Shown here in pieces: positions 51,270 through 62,714 of a stretch of DNA of 64,000 bases (position 1 is the first letter of the stretch; each line of letters starts with the position of its first letter). This DNA comes from Adineta ricciae (taxonomy: Eukaryota > Rotifera > Eurotatoria > Adinetida > Adinetidae): the NCBI GenBank assembly GCA_905250025.1, contig CAJNOJ010000002.1:434001-498000 (forward strand), written 5' to 3'. The notes beneath the pieces were generated by a model. That model was not told where the DNA came from. It worked only from the letters and a program-made list of their open reading frames with translations, and searched no databases. Both the position numbers and the translations under genes were made by a program.

Positions 51270-54200
51270 TTACACAATACTTTCATGCAATGGCAATTGA
51301 TTTACAATGAAAACGTCATTTTCCGAATCTAATGTTGACGATGACAATATCGTTGTCGAATTGGATTTCTTTGTCGATAGACTATCCACTGATCCTTTCG
51401 AATCGCATATCGATTGTTTCAAAGAGACACTTCCATCATCGACATCGTCGATGTAATCGACTTGTATACATTGATAAGGTGAAACTTTGTCAATAGAAGA
51501 TTTGTCAATAGAAGATTTGTCATCCGAGGTTTCTTGATGAATGGACGAGTCCAATTTGTTCAAAGATGCATATTCATTCTGATGCTCATCATCATCTACA
51601 CACGATGAAGAGATGATGTGAAAAGATCGCCGTTTGATCGTATGATTACTAATGCACGAATTGCGAATGGTCTCGGTAGATGGAAGGATATTTGTAGAAT
51701 TTGATAAGTCGTTTATCGCCTTTAATGTTGAGAGACGAGCAATGGGCAATGGTCGAATAATTGCTTGACATGGAGAGAGTTTGGGATGTGTAAATAATTG
51801 ACAGGATGGGAATGAAGACGATAACTGAAATCGAAAGAGAACAATGAGAAAATTGTTTTCTTCTTATGAGTGTTACAAATCATTTACGTGACTTTTCTTA
51901 TTTTGTAAGATATGAGATGCGATCGGGTCATACGTTGATCGTTTCAACGATCGTTCGTAAAGTGAATTTCGTTGAGGTCGGTACCGAGGTGGATTTCTAA
52001 CAGAAAAAAACAACAACAAAACTTGCCTTTTCCTAACCAAATTTCTTACCGATGTGCAATAACATCTAGTGCATCGAAGAAGGGCTCATGTCCGAGTGAA
52101 CTCCTTGGATTTGCTTTTGATTTATGTCTATGCAAAGCGTGGTGTTCAGAAGTAACTTTGACAATCGGTTTACAATCGTAATTATGCTCGTTGTAAACTG
52201 TCGCCCGTTCAGTTTGTTGCGGTATTTGACAGATATCACGATTTGATATGTAACAGGTATGCGTCGATGGCAACAATGAGACTTGTTCTGTACAAGATGG
52301 AATATGGAAATCCTTTCGTCGCCGAAGATATGTAGGTTGTTCTTGATTGCGATGAAAGTAGAAGCGCTTGATCAGATTCGAGCGTGATAATACATGAAAT
52401 GATAGGATGTAAAATGCGAGAAATAGAACGAAAAATCCATAGAAATGACTATAGATTATATTTTCAAAACGGATTTTAAACGAATGTAGCGGTTGAAGAT
52501 AAATCGTCGAACTTGATAGAAATAGTAAAATCAAAAGGATAAATTGACATAAGATTGAAAGTAATTGATTGATCGATTCGTATTGATAATCTGCGTCAGA
52601 GAGATCGGAATAGGAATGATAGGGATTGAGGTTTGATGATGAATGTTTCGAAGTTCGATTCGATGGAACGAGAATCGGAAGGATTTTCTTTCGTCGACAC
52701 GGCATAAGAAGATTTTCCCTGTGTAAACCCGATTGTTCAGAAAGCCTTCGTACAGATGCGCTCTTTTTCATCAACTGTTTGATATAATGACGGCTGACAA
52801 GCAACAAAATCAGGGAAAAAAGAACAAAGATAAAAATCGGGATGATCAATAGTAAAATTGAATCGAAATGTTTCGAAAAGCATCTAAATGAATTCCAGTT
52901 ATTTTCTCCATCTTATCAAATAATGACCTACATTCTTTTGATGAGAAATTGTTCACGGGACACCATCAGGTCTATACCACAGATAGCAAATGAAATTCCG
53001 TAGACAATCAAATACAAGTGAATGACTGATCGTGGTTTCAGTTTTACAACCGGCAAACTAATATCATCGTAGTCGACCATGATCACAGGCGGTTTTCTTT
53101 GGTATTCATCATTGTTTGTTAATATCGCTTGGAATTTTCTCCAAATTAAACTAAAGTAGAGAAAGTTTTCGCGTGTGAGAGAAAAGATTTCAATCGCTCG
53201 AACTTACAAAGTTAATAATGTTAACCAGAGAATGGTGGTTAAGCAAAGGAAATGAAGACTAATGGCAATTAATTCGCATACGAGTGGATATTGGGTGCTT
53301 TCTATCCCGAATGCGAATAACGGAATGAGAATTGTGAGATTGAGCCAATAATTAATTAAACAATGGAAAAAACGTCGTGGCATTTGATAAACTCTAATGA
53401 GATAATGCAAATTCGACTATTTTCACACAGTAGAAACGTGATTCTTACTTGTAAAAGCAAATATAACAAAGAGTAGAGATGAAAAAACAACTCGAAGCCA
53501 CTATCGATGAAATATATATCGTCAATCGAGAATATTTTGTATTAAAAAACACATGTTCATTTCGATTTCTATCATTAAGGTACGTTAACGCAAGTGAATT
53601 ATTATTGAATAGAACACAATAGCTTGAGATTAGATACGAACTCTAGAATATCGATTAAAAGAACGAAATCGTTCCGAATCCCTTTCTCTCTCTCCCTTAC
53701 CTGTTCATTGGTTTTACAGACTGAAGATTCGAGCTGCCATATGGATTGATTGGAATACCAAATTGCTATTGATGCTTGATGTATCGGATTGTAAAAGGTT
53801 AGTCCGACCGGTGATGAACTGTATCTTGATACTAAATAATACCGTGAAAAAGAGAAGAGACGATGTTCGAAAGATTGGCATACTCGGTCGTATGTAAATA
53901 ACAGGATTGTAAAGAGAAGGTGTCATTTCGTTTGACGTGTACAGCATCGACTGTCGGTAGAAGATAATATAATACAAAGACTTTTGAGTTGTCTTATTTG
54001 AACTCGGCGGGAAATGAATCGTGGCTAATGGGGACTAAAATAAAAGGAAAATAAGTCGATGCTTGTTCTTAATTACGAACAAACTTCGTAATGTTGACGG
54101 TTATCAGGTTCACAGATGATTGTTAATAAAGATCGATTTGGTATCAAACAAAGTGTTGAAAACAACGGTGCTCGTATAGACATTGCTGTTAATTCTTTTC

Positions 54201-55545
54201 CAATGTATAACCATGGTTGATCGGTGAAATCTAATAATCGTTCGATGATTAATCTCAATCTACAATGAAATCGAACTGAAATTAGTCTTGTTTGATAACA
54301 AAAACGCATTTACCTGGTTATCGCCATTCTATACTCTCGGGAATATGTAAAATCTTGTTTAATTTGTAGAATAAAATCGGTCAGATGAAAAACTAGCATA
54401 ACTCGATCTTGATTTCCATATTTTTCCTGTTGTTCATCGATTAAATCAATCAATAAAATCACATCATTCAAATCAAATGATCTTTTATCCAATTTCGACA
54501 AATACTTTATCAAACGCAATAACAAATTCGTCTCTGTCAATGACAACCGATCAAATACTCTCGATATGTTCGAATGAAAAGCACATTGTGCAAGATCTAA
54601 ATTCATCCAATTGCCACTCGATGAACATGTATACCACGCCCGCGCGTATTCGTTGGAATTTCTTAGCCACGCAGCTGATCCGAACGGGCACTTCTTTTCA
54701 ATTTTGTTATTAATTAACGTTCGTGGCCAATGAAATAATCCCTTGGATGTATTCATTCGTATTGATGGACAAAATTGATCGACTGTATTCGGTAAAACTG
54801 TTAATGATACTGACCGATTCGAATTTAAATGATGACATGTCCATAAGCCAGCATGTTTCACTTGCAAATGATCAATGATGATTGTTGAATAGGAAGATGA
54901 TATAATCGTTGATGGATAATGTTTTTTATTTAATGTCCAATAACGTTTGAAATTAGACGAACAATTTAATGCAAATGGTTGGTTTTCATAAGCTATTTGA
55001 GATTGGTGAGGAGTGATTGTGAAGATTTGATCGGTGGGACAAAAGTCGTTTTCGTCGAACGGTTTTTGGTTTTGACAGTGGAGATGCTTGAATTGAGGAT
55101 GTGTTTGATACCATTTCGATTGACATGTACAATGAAATGGATTGTTTGAAAGATCGAGATTGACATTCGACAGACTTTGAAATGTTTTTGGGATTAATCG
55201 TAAAGAATTATTTTGGAGATATAATGCAGTTAAATGAGGGAATCTGGAAGGAAAGTCCGATGGTAGATAATGGATTTTATTGAATGATAGATCGAGTATT
55301 TCTAAGTGGTTCAAATTCAAAAGAAATTCCACAGATGTTAAGATATTCGATGAGAGATTTAAGAGGATTGTCGATCTAGGTAGTTGATTATTGATATTGA
55401 AAAGTAGTTCATTGGTTATTCGTCGATTTGTACACTTGATAATCGTTAAATCAGGTGAACATGTACAATAATCTGACGATGGACATTGATCAGCATAGGA
55501 TAATCGAATTAGAATGAGAATTGGGACTAATTGAATGAAGATCAT
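51270..55545 (-). CDS. ADGRA: Adhesion GPCR of the ADGRA (GPR123/124/125) type
   Basis: Cell-surface receptor. Signal peptide MIFIQLVPILILIRLSYADQ; LRR N-cap CPSSDYCTCSP; leucine-rich repeats (NLNHLEILDLSFNKIHYLP; HLTALYLQNNSLRLIP); C-cap NPFHCTC; an Ig domain (NQPFALNCSSNF ... AGLWTCHHLNSN); a HormR domain (CPSIRMNTSKGLFHWPRT ... ARAWYTCSSSGNW). A GAIN-like region follows (GLTFYNPIHQASIAIWYSNQ). Seven helices include SSIVASSCFFISTLCYICFY, INYWLNLTILIPLFAFGI, CELIAISLHFLCLTTILWL, SVIHLYLIVYGISFAI and IPIFIFVLFSLILLLVSRHY. The long cytosolic tail ends HESIV, a class I PDZ-binding motif as in vertebrate ADGRA2/3. LRR-Ig-HormR-GAIN-7TM is unique to the ADGRA group; there ADGRA2 aids Wnt7 signalling, which need not hold here. 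I see no clear GPS cleavage tripeptide. About twelve exons. Confidence 0.92.
51489..51520. repeat. 15-nt tandem repeat in the GPCR tail
   Basis: Two adjacent copies of GTCAATAGAAGATTT, encoding two SSIDK units in the cytosolic tail; coding-frame-preserving, probably recent. Confidence 0.85.
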
Positions 55546-56404
55546 TTTCTCAGAAGTACACCAAATGACAAAATGGTCAAATCTAATAAATGATATGACC
55601 GCAATGCAAAACTTAATATCAACGAACGAGAGATATTTCGACTTTTTTCTTTCTTTCTTTGATTTGATCGATGCATATATTGATCGATAGATATTGAATG
55701 AAACGATACGAAAGAAGAAGAAAAAAAAACGATTAACTTATTTGTATATGTGTACAATAATATCGGTACGAGAAACTGTATTTTTGCTTTTCGTGAGAAG
55801 TTGATTTGTAATGGAAGAATCTTTTAGATTTGCTGCAGAGAGAGAGAGAGAGAGAGACAAAGCGAAAACAGCGAAAGTTGATTGTGCATCGAACCGTTGA
55901 GGAATTGCAATCAAAAATACAAACGAGGTGAACTATGAACAAAAAAAAGTAGACTGTCAAAAATTGTTAAATCATTCGGAAAGACTCAACATGTTCGTCA
56001 TAGATTTCGTCGTGATATTGACGAGGATGAAAAGTCATACTGTATACATCATTTATAATTGTTATTATTCGTACCGCTTTTGATCAGTTGATGCAGTGTT
56101 ACTTTGAATTGCGGTTTTAATCAATGAAAATAACAATCAAATGAAAGAATTCGTTCGATAATCGAACTAGGGCAGTTAGGGCAGATGCGCATTCTTTGAA
56201 AATTTGCCGCTTATACGGAGGTATTCGACATTTTTGCACGCATTTTTAGCAAAAAGACGGAATTTAGTCTGATAAAATGTGAAATTTTTATTAAGATAGG
56301 ATATTAACTAGGAAAGCAATAAAAAGCACAAAATAATTTTGTTGGTTAAATGATTATCATCTTGATATCCAAATTTTTCTTTATTGCTTGTTTGTGATTA
56401 TCTT
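55546..56404. promoter_or_regulatory. Upstream region of the adhesion GPCR
   Basis: About 860 bp between the GPCR start and the methyltransferase stop, with a GA microsatellite. No coding sequence seen; the short frames at 55542-55960 are low-complexity. Confidence 0.4.
55836..55857. repeat. (AG)n microsatellite
   Basis: About ten AG units upstream of the adhesion GPCR. Confidence 0.85.
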
Positions 56405-58341
56405 TTACTTTCTTGCGTGAAAGACTCCCCAGCGTTGATCACCCTTAGCACATCGTTGGAGTTTACCGTGCCAACCTTCGATTAGATGTTCATAATCTTC
56501 ACTGGAGAATTCCTATTGAAAGAAAAACTGTAAATATTTCCGAAAATGACAACAAAGAAAAGCAACTTGAATGAAGTCTTCTTTATTGGCTTCGATGCGT
56601 TCAAGTTCTACGTTTAAACATTCAACAAATTTCTCTGTTGCATCCTTGGCGTCGACATCTTTGAAACCAACACTTTCCAAGAGCTAATAAAAACAACAGT
56701 TAAGAAGTCAGATGACTTTATCGATCTTAATTTTACTTTGCCATATTCAGGTACGGTTAATAAAGTGTACCGTCTTTGAAGGACGTATTCTTCATACTCT
56801 TTTGACCATTCATTTTTTGGTGCGCAGGTGTAATCGCTAATAAACAATTGACCACCGGGTTTCAACCAACCCTGAATTGAGCCGAAAGAGAAAGATATTG
56901 TTTTTTTTCTAGAATAAATCGTTTCTCTTACGTAGAGACGAGCGAATAAACTCATCTTATCGGAAATATGTAAAATTGTATCACGACTGTAGATAACATC
57001 GAACGAGTTCGGCTCGAATTCATGACTCATCACATCGCCAATTTCAAAAGACACCTAAATTCATATTGAGCGATGACAAAACCAACAACGAACAGTTGAG
57101 CGATTAAATGTACTTTGAGTTTACTTGCTGTCATACCCATCAACCGTTCGTAGGCGATACTGACCATGTTCGTTGACAAATCAACGCCAATTACCGAACA
57201 TCCGTATGTCTTTGAACACACAAACAAATGATTTCAATAAATTCTCGAGAAATGTTTACCTTAGCCATGTAAATATCACCTCCACCGATACCACAACCGA
57301 CGTCCAAAACAAGTTGATCATTTTTAAGATGAAGCGATTCGACAAATTCCTATTGACAATCAATAATGACTCGTTTCAATCGATATGGCGAGGTTTTTGT
57401 CAGCTATGTCAATACAACGTACCTTTGTCGTATCTAGTCCACCTGTTGAAACAAAGCCTGGCCCGAATATTTTCTCATAACGTAAGACACCATTTGTGGA
57501 ATATTGTTGTTGATCAAGAAAATCTTGAAATGTTGAATGATCATTCTGTCTGGCAATTTTCTTGAAAACATAGCACAAATGGAACGATTCGTACTTTTCC
57601 TGGAAGAACAAAATACGAATTTTTAATTTAGAAGAGATTCGAAAGTGTTGGAATTACATCAACAAAACTACGTAATGGTCGAGCGAAAACTAATTCGAAA
57701 CCATATCGTTCTTTATCGGATGTTGTTGCTGAATGAAAATGATGGATCAGATCAACTGGATTGCTTGAATGATTTTCTAACAGAAACGAAAATAGGAGAT
57801 GAAAGGAACAGTTCCAATCAAACCTTTGTCTTTTGGCCATTCGCTTTCGAAAACAAAGACTTGACCATCAGTTTTGAGTGTTAACAAAAGATTTTTCAAC
57901 AATTTTTGCTTATCATTAATATTCAGTTGATTGAATGATCTGATAAGAAGACAAACGTCGAATCTGAAAAAAAAGAACATTCCATGATAACCCTTTGATC
58001 CATTTCATCTCATAGATATACTGACAAATTATTTTGCAATTCGGCATTGTTGAAACTTGCACAGTTCAAAACCGGTGATTTCGATAGATTTTTCACATAT
58101 TCATCCAATTGTTTATAAGTCTCCGGTGATTCAGTGAATAAGATCAATTGCTCCGCATCTGATAACAATTTTACATAAGATTCTTTTGGACTAAAGAGAA
58201 GAGACCGTGCGCGTATATTTTCGTCGACAGATAAACTTACTCTTGAACGTTGTTAACAACAGCTAATACACTTTTACCAGTAGTATTAGGCAGAAGACTT
58301 TTGATTTCTTTGGCAACACGAGTAGAAAATTCGTCGACCAT
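56405..58341 (-). CDS. Phosphoethanolamine N-methyltransferase, PMT-2-like
   Basis: SAM-dependent methylation of phosphoethanolamine towards phosphocholine, in the cytosol. The C-terminal half is a full methyltransferase: [34 protein letters not shown] motif [90 protein letters not shown], and the end [20 protein letters not shown]. The N-terminal half ([19 protein letters not shown] ... [11 protein letters not shown] ... [18 protein letters not shown]) keeps the methyltransferase length but lacks a glycine-rich SAM motif where one is expected. This is the design of nematode PMT-2, whose C-terminal domain does the last two methylations while another protein does the first. About eight short introns. 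Confidence 0.9.
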
Positions 58342-59315
58342 AGTGGATGAAGAATAGCAATCCAAAGTACAAATCTAGGACACACAGAAAGAGAAAAAAT
58401 AAAAGCAACAAATATGTTTTGGCGTATAGAAAGGTAGTTGATGTTCGGTTTTATACTCCCGATATAGCCGTAGAACCGGCCAATTCGCTTTCCTTTAAAA
58501 AAATGAATACATCAGAATACGATGTCGCGCACTATCGGTCTTACGTATTACCCGATCTTATACACGATCGATAACACTGTTATTAAATAGAAAATCATCT
58601 TATCTAACAGAATATTCTCCACGACATCGTAATTAATGATGTATGTTAATGAGAGCGTTACTAGTGTTCGCTCGTGCTAATAGCTTTTCGAAAAACAGTC
58701 TGTTGCGATGTTAATCAGTCTTGTGGCAATCAAGATATCGTATCGATTTTCGTGTATTTACTGATTTGTGTGCTAATGGAGATTTAATTCCTGGCTTAAT
58801 AGTTGACAATAGACCTATTGTAGATACTGAATCATTAGTGAGAAAACTGAATTGTTCTTCGTCATCAGTAGATGATTTCTGTATCAATTAGCATATAATA
58901 ATTAGAAAAAAATCTTGAGGATAAGAACGAAAGAGAATGTCTATGCGGCACTCGTGCCGACATCCTGCAAGACATTTCTTGGATCAACATCAGCCATTTG
59001 ACTTTATTTCTATGGACCTCTTCGGTTTGTTGTTTGAAATTTTAGTATATGATCGTTCATCAAAAATACTATAAAACATTCTATACACAATACATAAAAG
59101 TTCACGTATAGAAAATCACTGAGTCGACTAAGTCACAATCATATATTGATGTAACAACAAACGACTTGATTATATAAACGTAGAAAAGAACAACACTGTT
59201 GACAGTTCATTTACAGTTCTGTGCTGAGCTCTACGTATTGATTTTAGCATTTTGAATTATTTCCCAGATGATTTCTAAAATGACATGAATTTTGTTAAAT
59301 AATCTCTAAACGAGA
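58342..59315. other. Intergenic interval, about 1 kb
   Basis: Between the methyltransferase start and the MAP kinase 3' end. Contains a possible retroelement fragment (separate entry). A 75-codon plus-strand frame at 58347-58574 is basic and featureless; not called. Confidence 0.4.
58935..59035 (+). mobile_element. Possible fossil fragment of a Ty3/gypsy-type integrase
   Basis: A plus-strand stretch translates to residues resembling the junction between the integrase zinc-binding region and the catalytic core of LTR retrotransposons (HQPFDFISMDLFG). It is a tiny, broken remnant at best; no LTRs or other parts are recognisable nearby, so it would be old. The match is short enough to be chance. 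Confidence 0.25.
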
Positions 59316-61221
59316 TCACTTCGAGCAGTGATTATAGCTGGCGAAAGCGTTGCACTTACTTTTCCATGTGTCTACAGGGTAAGTTGCATCTTGATGTTGG
59401 TCAACTATTGTATTTGCAGTCGGTTCACCTGTAGGAAGATGATATCCATCGAAAAATGGGTGAGCTACATAAACACATGTTTTGTGATATGAACTACATT
59501 CGCTGGATGGAAGTATTGAAATAGCTTACCTAATGCTTCCGCTGCAGTTGGACGCTGACGGTGGTCAAAAGACAGAAGCTTATGAAGGAGATCAACACCA
59601 TGAGGTGAAACACCTGATACTGGTTGAAGATTTCCTTCAGCATACTTGTAACCATACAAGGTATTGAAATCTTTGCCAGGCTCCGATGTTAAGCTTAAGA
59701 TAAACGCTGCTACCTCTAAAGAACATTTCAATGGTAACCATGATGCTATTCAATAATTCGAATCCTATTACTATATCGATAGATTTATAAACTACGATTA
59801 GCTAAGAGTCATTCACTCTGACTAATGTTACTCAATATTCGAAATTCCATAATATAAGTCTAATCTGTGCGATATCTACAAACCTGGTGTACAAATTTCG
59901 CGGAGCGTTGTCTCATCAGGTGTACCGATTAATTTCAATATTTTCTTCAGATGATCAACATAATCCTTGCCAGGAACAATCGGCTCACGTACAATCAATT
60001 CTCCCAGTATGCATCCGATAGACCATGTATCCAATTTATCATCATATCTCTCCCAGTTGGCATATACTTCTGGTGCACGCCACCATCTAACAAAAATGAA
60101 TTTGTTACTGCGCGAAATAAATGATGAATAGCATACCTTGTTTGAACGTAACCTGTTTGAATTTCACTAGATGCAACACGAGCTAAGCCGAAATCAAGAA
60201 TCTAACAGAAAAAGATCAGATCTCAGATTGATTTTTTAATATGCAAAGAAAATATCGTGAAAATCCCAAAAATTTCGGTAGAAAGGATTAAAACCAGGCG
60301 AATGATATTAAAAAAAAGTGTCATTACTATTGGTGAGGACTGAAAAATGAGCTGCACTTCTTCTCCTTACCGTGATATACAACGTTTCAGGATCAATTCC
60401 AATATTTGATGGCTTTAAATCCTTTTTGAAGCATATGAAATATATCGTACGTTTTCATATGTACATAATTAAAGTATACTTACACGATGAATAATGTGAG
60501 CCGAATGCGCTAACTACGATCAAAGAATAGTAAACAAAACCATTTCTATTACATCGAAAACTCCTACTTTCAAACCACGAAGTATTGAATAAATGATCTT
60601 TTTAATTTCTGCTTCAGTCAACTGATGTGTTTTGATATAATCACTCAAACTAAGACCGGCATCTTTCATTACCAAATAACTGAAAAATAAATCTCATTAG
60701 GATGCGACAAGATTTCTAATAAACAAACATACAATGTTTGAAACTCTTGTAGGCTTTGATCAGGAGTGAAAACATCGAGTAACTGTGCAATCTATGTTCG
60801 TAAAAGAAAAAGAAAACGTCCATGTTAAAAGAAACTCATCGTTTACATACATGCGCATTAGGATATTTCAATTGCAAGAGTACTATGAGTTCCCGATAAG
60901 CTCGTAATGCATATACCGGCTCTCCTCGAAACGGCTTAATCAACTTTTTGATAGCAACCGTTCTTCCAGTTGTCTAGTTTATTAAACAATAATATATATA
61001 TTGATAATCTTATTGATAATTATTCATACCGTATCTGTCAAACGACTAAACGGAAAACATCATCGTAGAGAATTTAGAGGAGATATTTCAACTTACATAA
61101 CAGCACCAAAAGCACCTTGTCCAATTTTTGTTGGATTTTGATATCGAACAGGTATTTTAAACTCTTGATGGTCATATTGAAATGTGTGCCATTGGGTTTG
61201 AACAGGATTAACAGCTGCCAT
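59316..61221 (-). CDS. p38-type MAP kinase
   Basis: Stress-activated Ser/Thr kinase. From ATG 61219-61221 (MAAVNPVQTQWHTFQYDHQE), glycine loop IGQGAFGAV, the catalytic lysine in TVAIKKLIKPFRGEP, helix C AYRELIVLLQLKYPN, catalytic loop AHIIHRDLKPSNIGID, DFG in ILDFGLARVASS, dual-phosphorylation motif TGY in EIQTGYVQTRWWRAPE, WSIGCILGELIVREPIVPGK, ILKLIGTPDETTLREICTPE, the insert-to-lobe block LSFDHRQRPTAAEALAHPFF, and the end VDTWKSK. TGY marks the p38 subfamily. Variants: WWRAPE instead of WYRAPE and VQTR instead of VATR after TGY. A 16-nt microexon (61030-61045) completes the strand after the glycine loop. The last residues after DTWKS are uncertain because a good GTAAGT donor lies there. 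About ten short introns. Confidence 0.88.
61030..61045 (-). other. 16-nt microexon of the p38 gene
   Basis: Flanked by acceptor GTTTAG and donor GTATGA; supplies RLTDT between IGQGAFGAV and TTGRTVAIKK in frame. Introns on both sides are about 55-70 nt. Confidence 0.75.
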
Positions 61222-62714
61222 GTCTGATTCTGTAGGATTCGATAATACAGAGAAGTAAAGTAGACTAGATGCGTACAATTGGATACTAGAAATAGAAAAG
61301 GAGAAATGTCATCAGTTTATATCGAGTACACGAGTGGGAAAAAACCCTGATAAGAATTTTCTAACAGTTTTGAAGGCAGTATATTGGAACAAACTCAATT
61401 TATATTGGAATTTTCCGCAGGATGAAAATGTTGATTTAAATAAGACTTTACGAAAATTCTTTCTTTTCGTCGAAATATTCTGACGCGTTAATGTAATATG
61501 TCGAGGTAAGATTATGTTCATTCTGTTTTGAAGAAACGGAAGTGCAAAATTATGTCAATTGCTTCTCTCAGAGGGGGGACCTACAGGCTTGACAAATATC
61601 CAGAGTTCTCATGAAACATACAGAATTCTACATGTCAATTTCATCAAAAATGTACGCTGTTTGTGGCGCGTACTCCAAAAATAATCAATGCAATTGTCGG
61701 TGACATCGTCTCGCTCTTCCGTTCTCGTTTTCATCGCTTCTGCGAGTAAACAGCGATTCGTACGTGCGATTATTGCATAAATAATCGTACATACTTACGA
61801 AATCCACGTTGCATTATACGATAAAATATATGACGTATTTGTTTCTAGTTTTTTACTCTCTCCATCGTTTTCGAGTAGACCATGTCATGTGTGTAAAGAA
61901 AAACGAAAGTTTCAATAGCATGCGCAAGTATCTAGATATTCTATCAATAAACAATTTGCATTGTATGTAACTCGCTCAGTTCTAGCGGACTCATGCGCAT
62001 TACTTTTCAAAGGAATGTCGTGAAAAATAAGGGAATTCCTCATGTCAAAACATGGTATCTCTACCTTAACGTTCGAGTATAAGGTGTAGCTGACAGAGAA
62101 TTTCATCAAACATCCGAATGACTAATTATAAAAAAACTTCTATACCTGACATCGTAAAAAACAATGTAAAAGTAGTTCTGATACTTTCGTTAGTAGTACT
62201 TCTCTAACCTTTATCGGTAAGCACGCGTGATTTTTTTTCTCTCCTGTGCCTTGAATAGTTTTTCTCGGTAGGTAGTGATAGGAAGTGAATACAAACATCT
62301 TTTTCACGCTTACAACGGCACTCATACTCCAAATGAAAGATTCATACATTGCGTTGATGTAAGCTGTGTTCTCTATTAGAATGTTTTATTTTGTGAATAC
62401 AGAAAAGATTATGAACAACAACAACAACAAACAAAAAGGAAAAAAAATGACAAAATAGAGATTGATGATCGCAGATAGATTAATACAGACTCGCATATTA
62501 AGCAGAAGAATATGATGGGCTTGTTGTTGAAAGCTGACAACACCGGATGTGAGTAAACGTATGGGAGATGAAGGACGAGAAAAAGAAATGCAGCTCGAGT
62601 AAGCAGTGAAAAATAAAAGGGACAAATGAGACAAGAATAAATTCATTCGATCATAGGAGACAATGTTGAAGAAAATGGAAAAGAAAAGAAAGTTTTAAAA
62701 ACTACAATAGCCTA
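61222..62714. other. Gene-free interval, 1.5 kb
   Basis: Upstream of the p38 gene and downstream of ALIX. AT-rich, with a CAA trinucleotide run at 62413-62431 near the ALIX 3' end. No coding exon seen. Confidence 0.45.
62413..62431. repeat. (CAA)n microsatellite
   Basis: Run of about six ACA units past the ALIX stop codon. Confidence 0.75.

Noticed and set aside
58347-58574. 75-codon basic plus-strand frame next to the methyltransferase promoter
   Set aside because: Lys/Arg/Ser-rich from A-rich DNA, no features, no splice signals.
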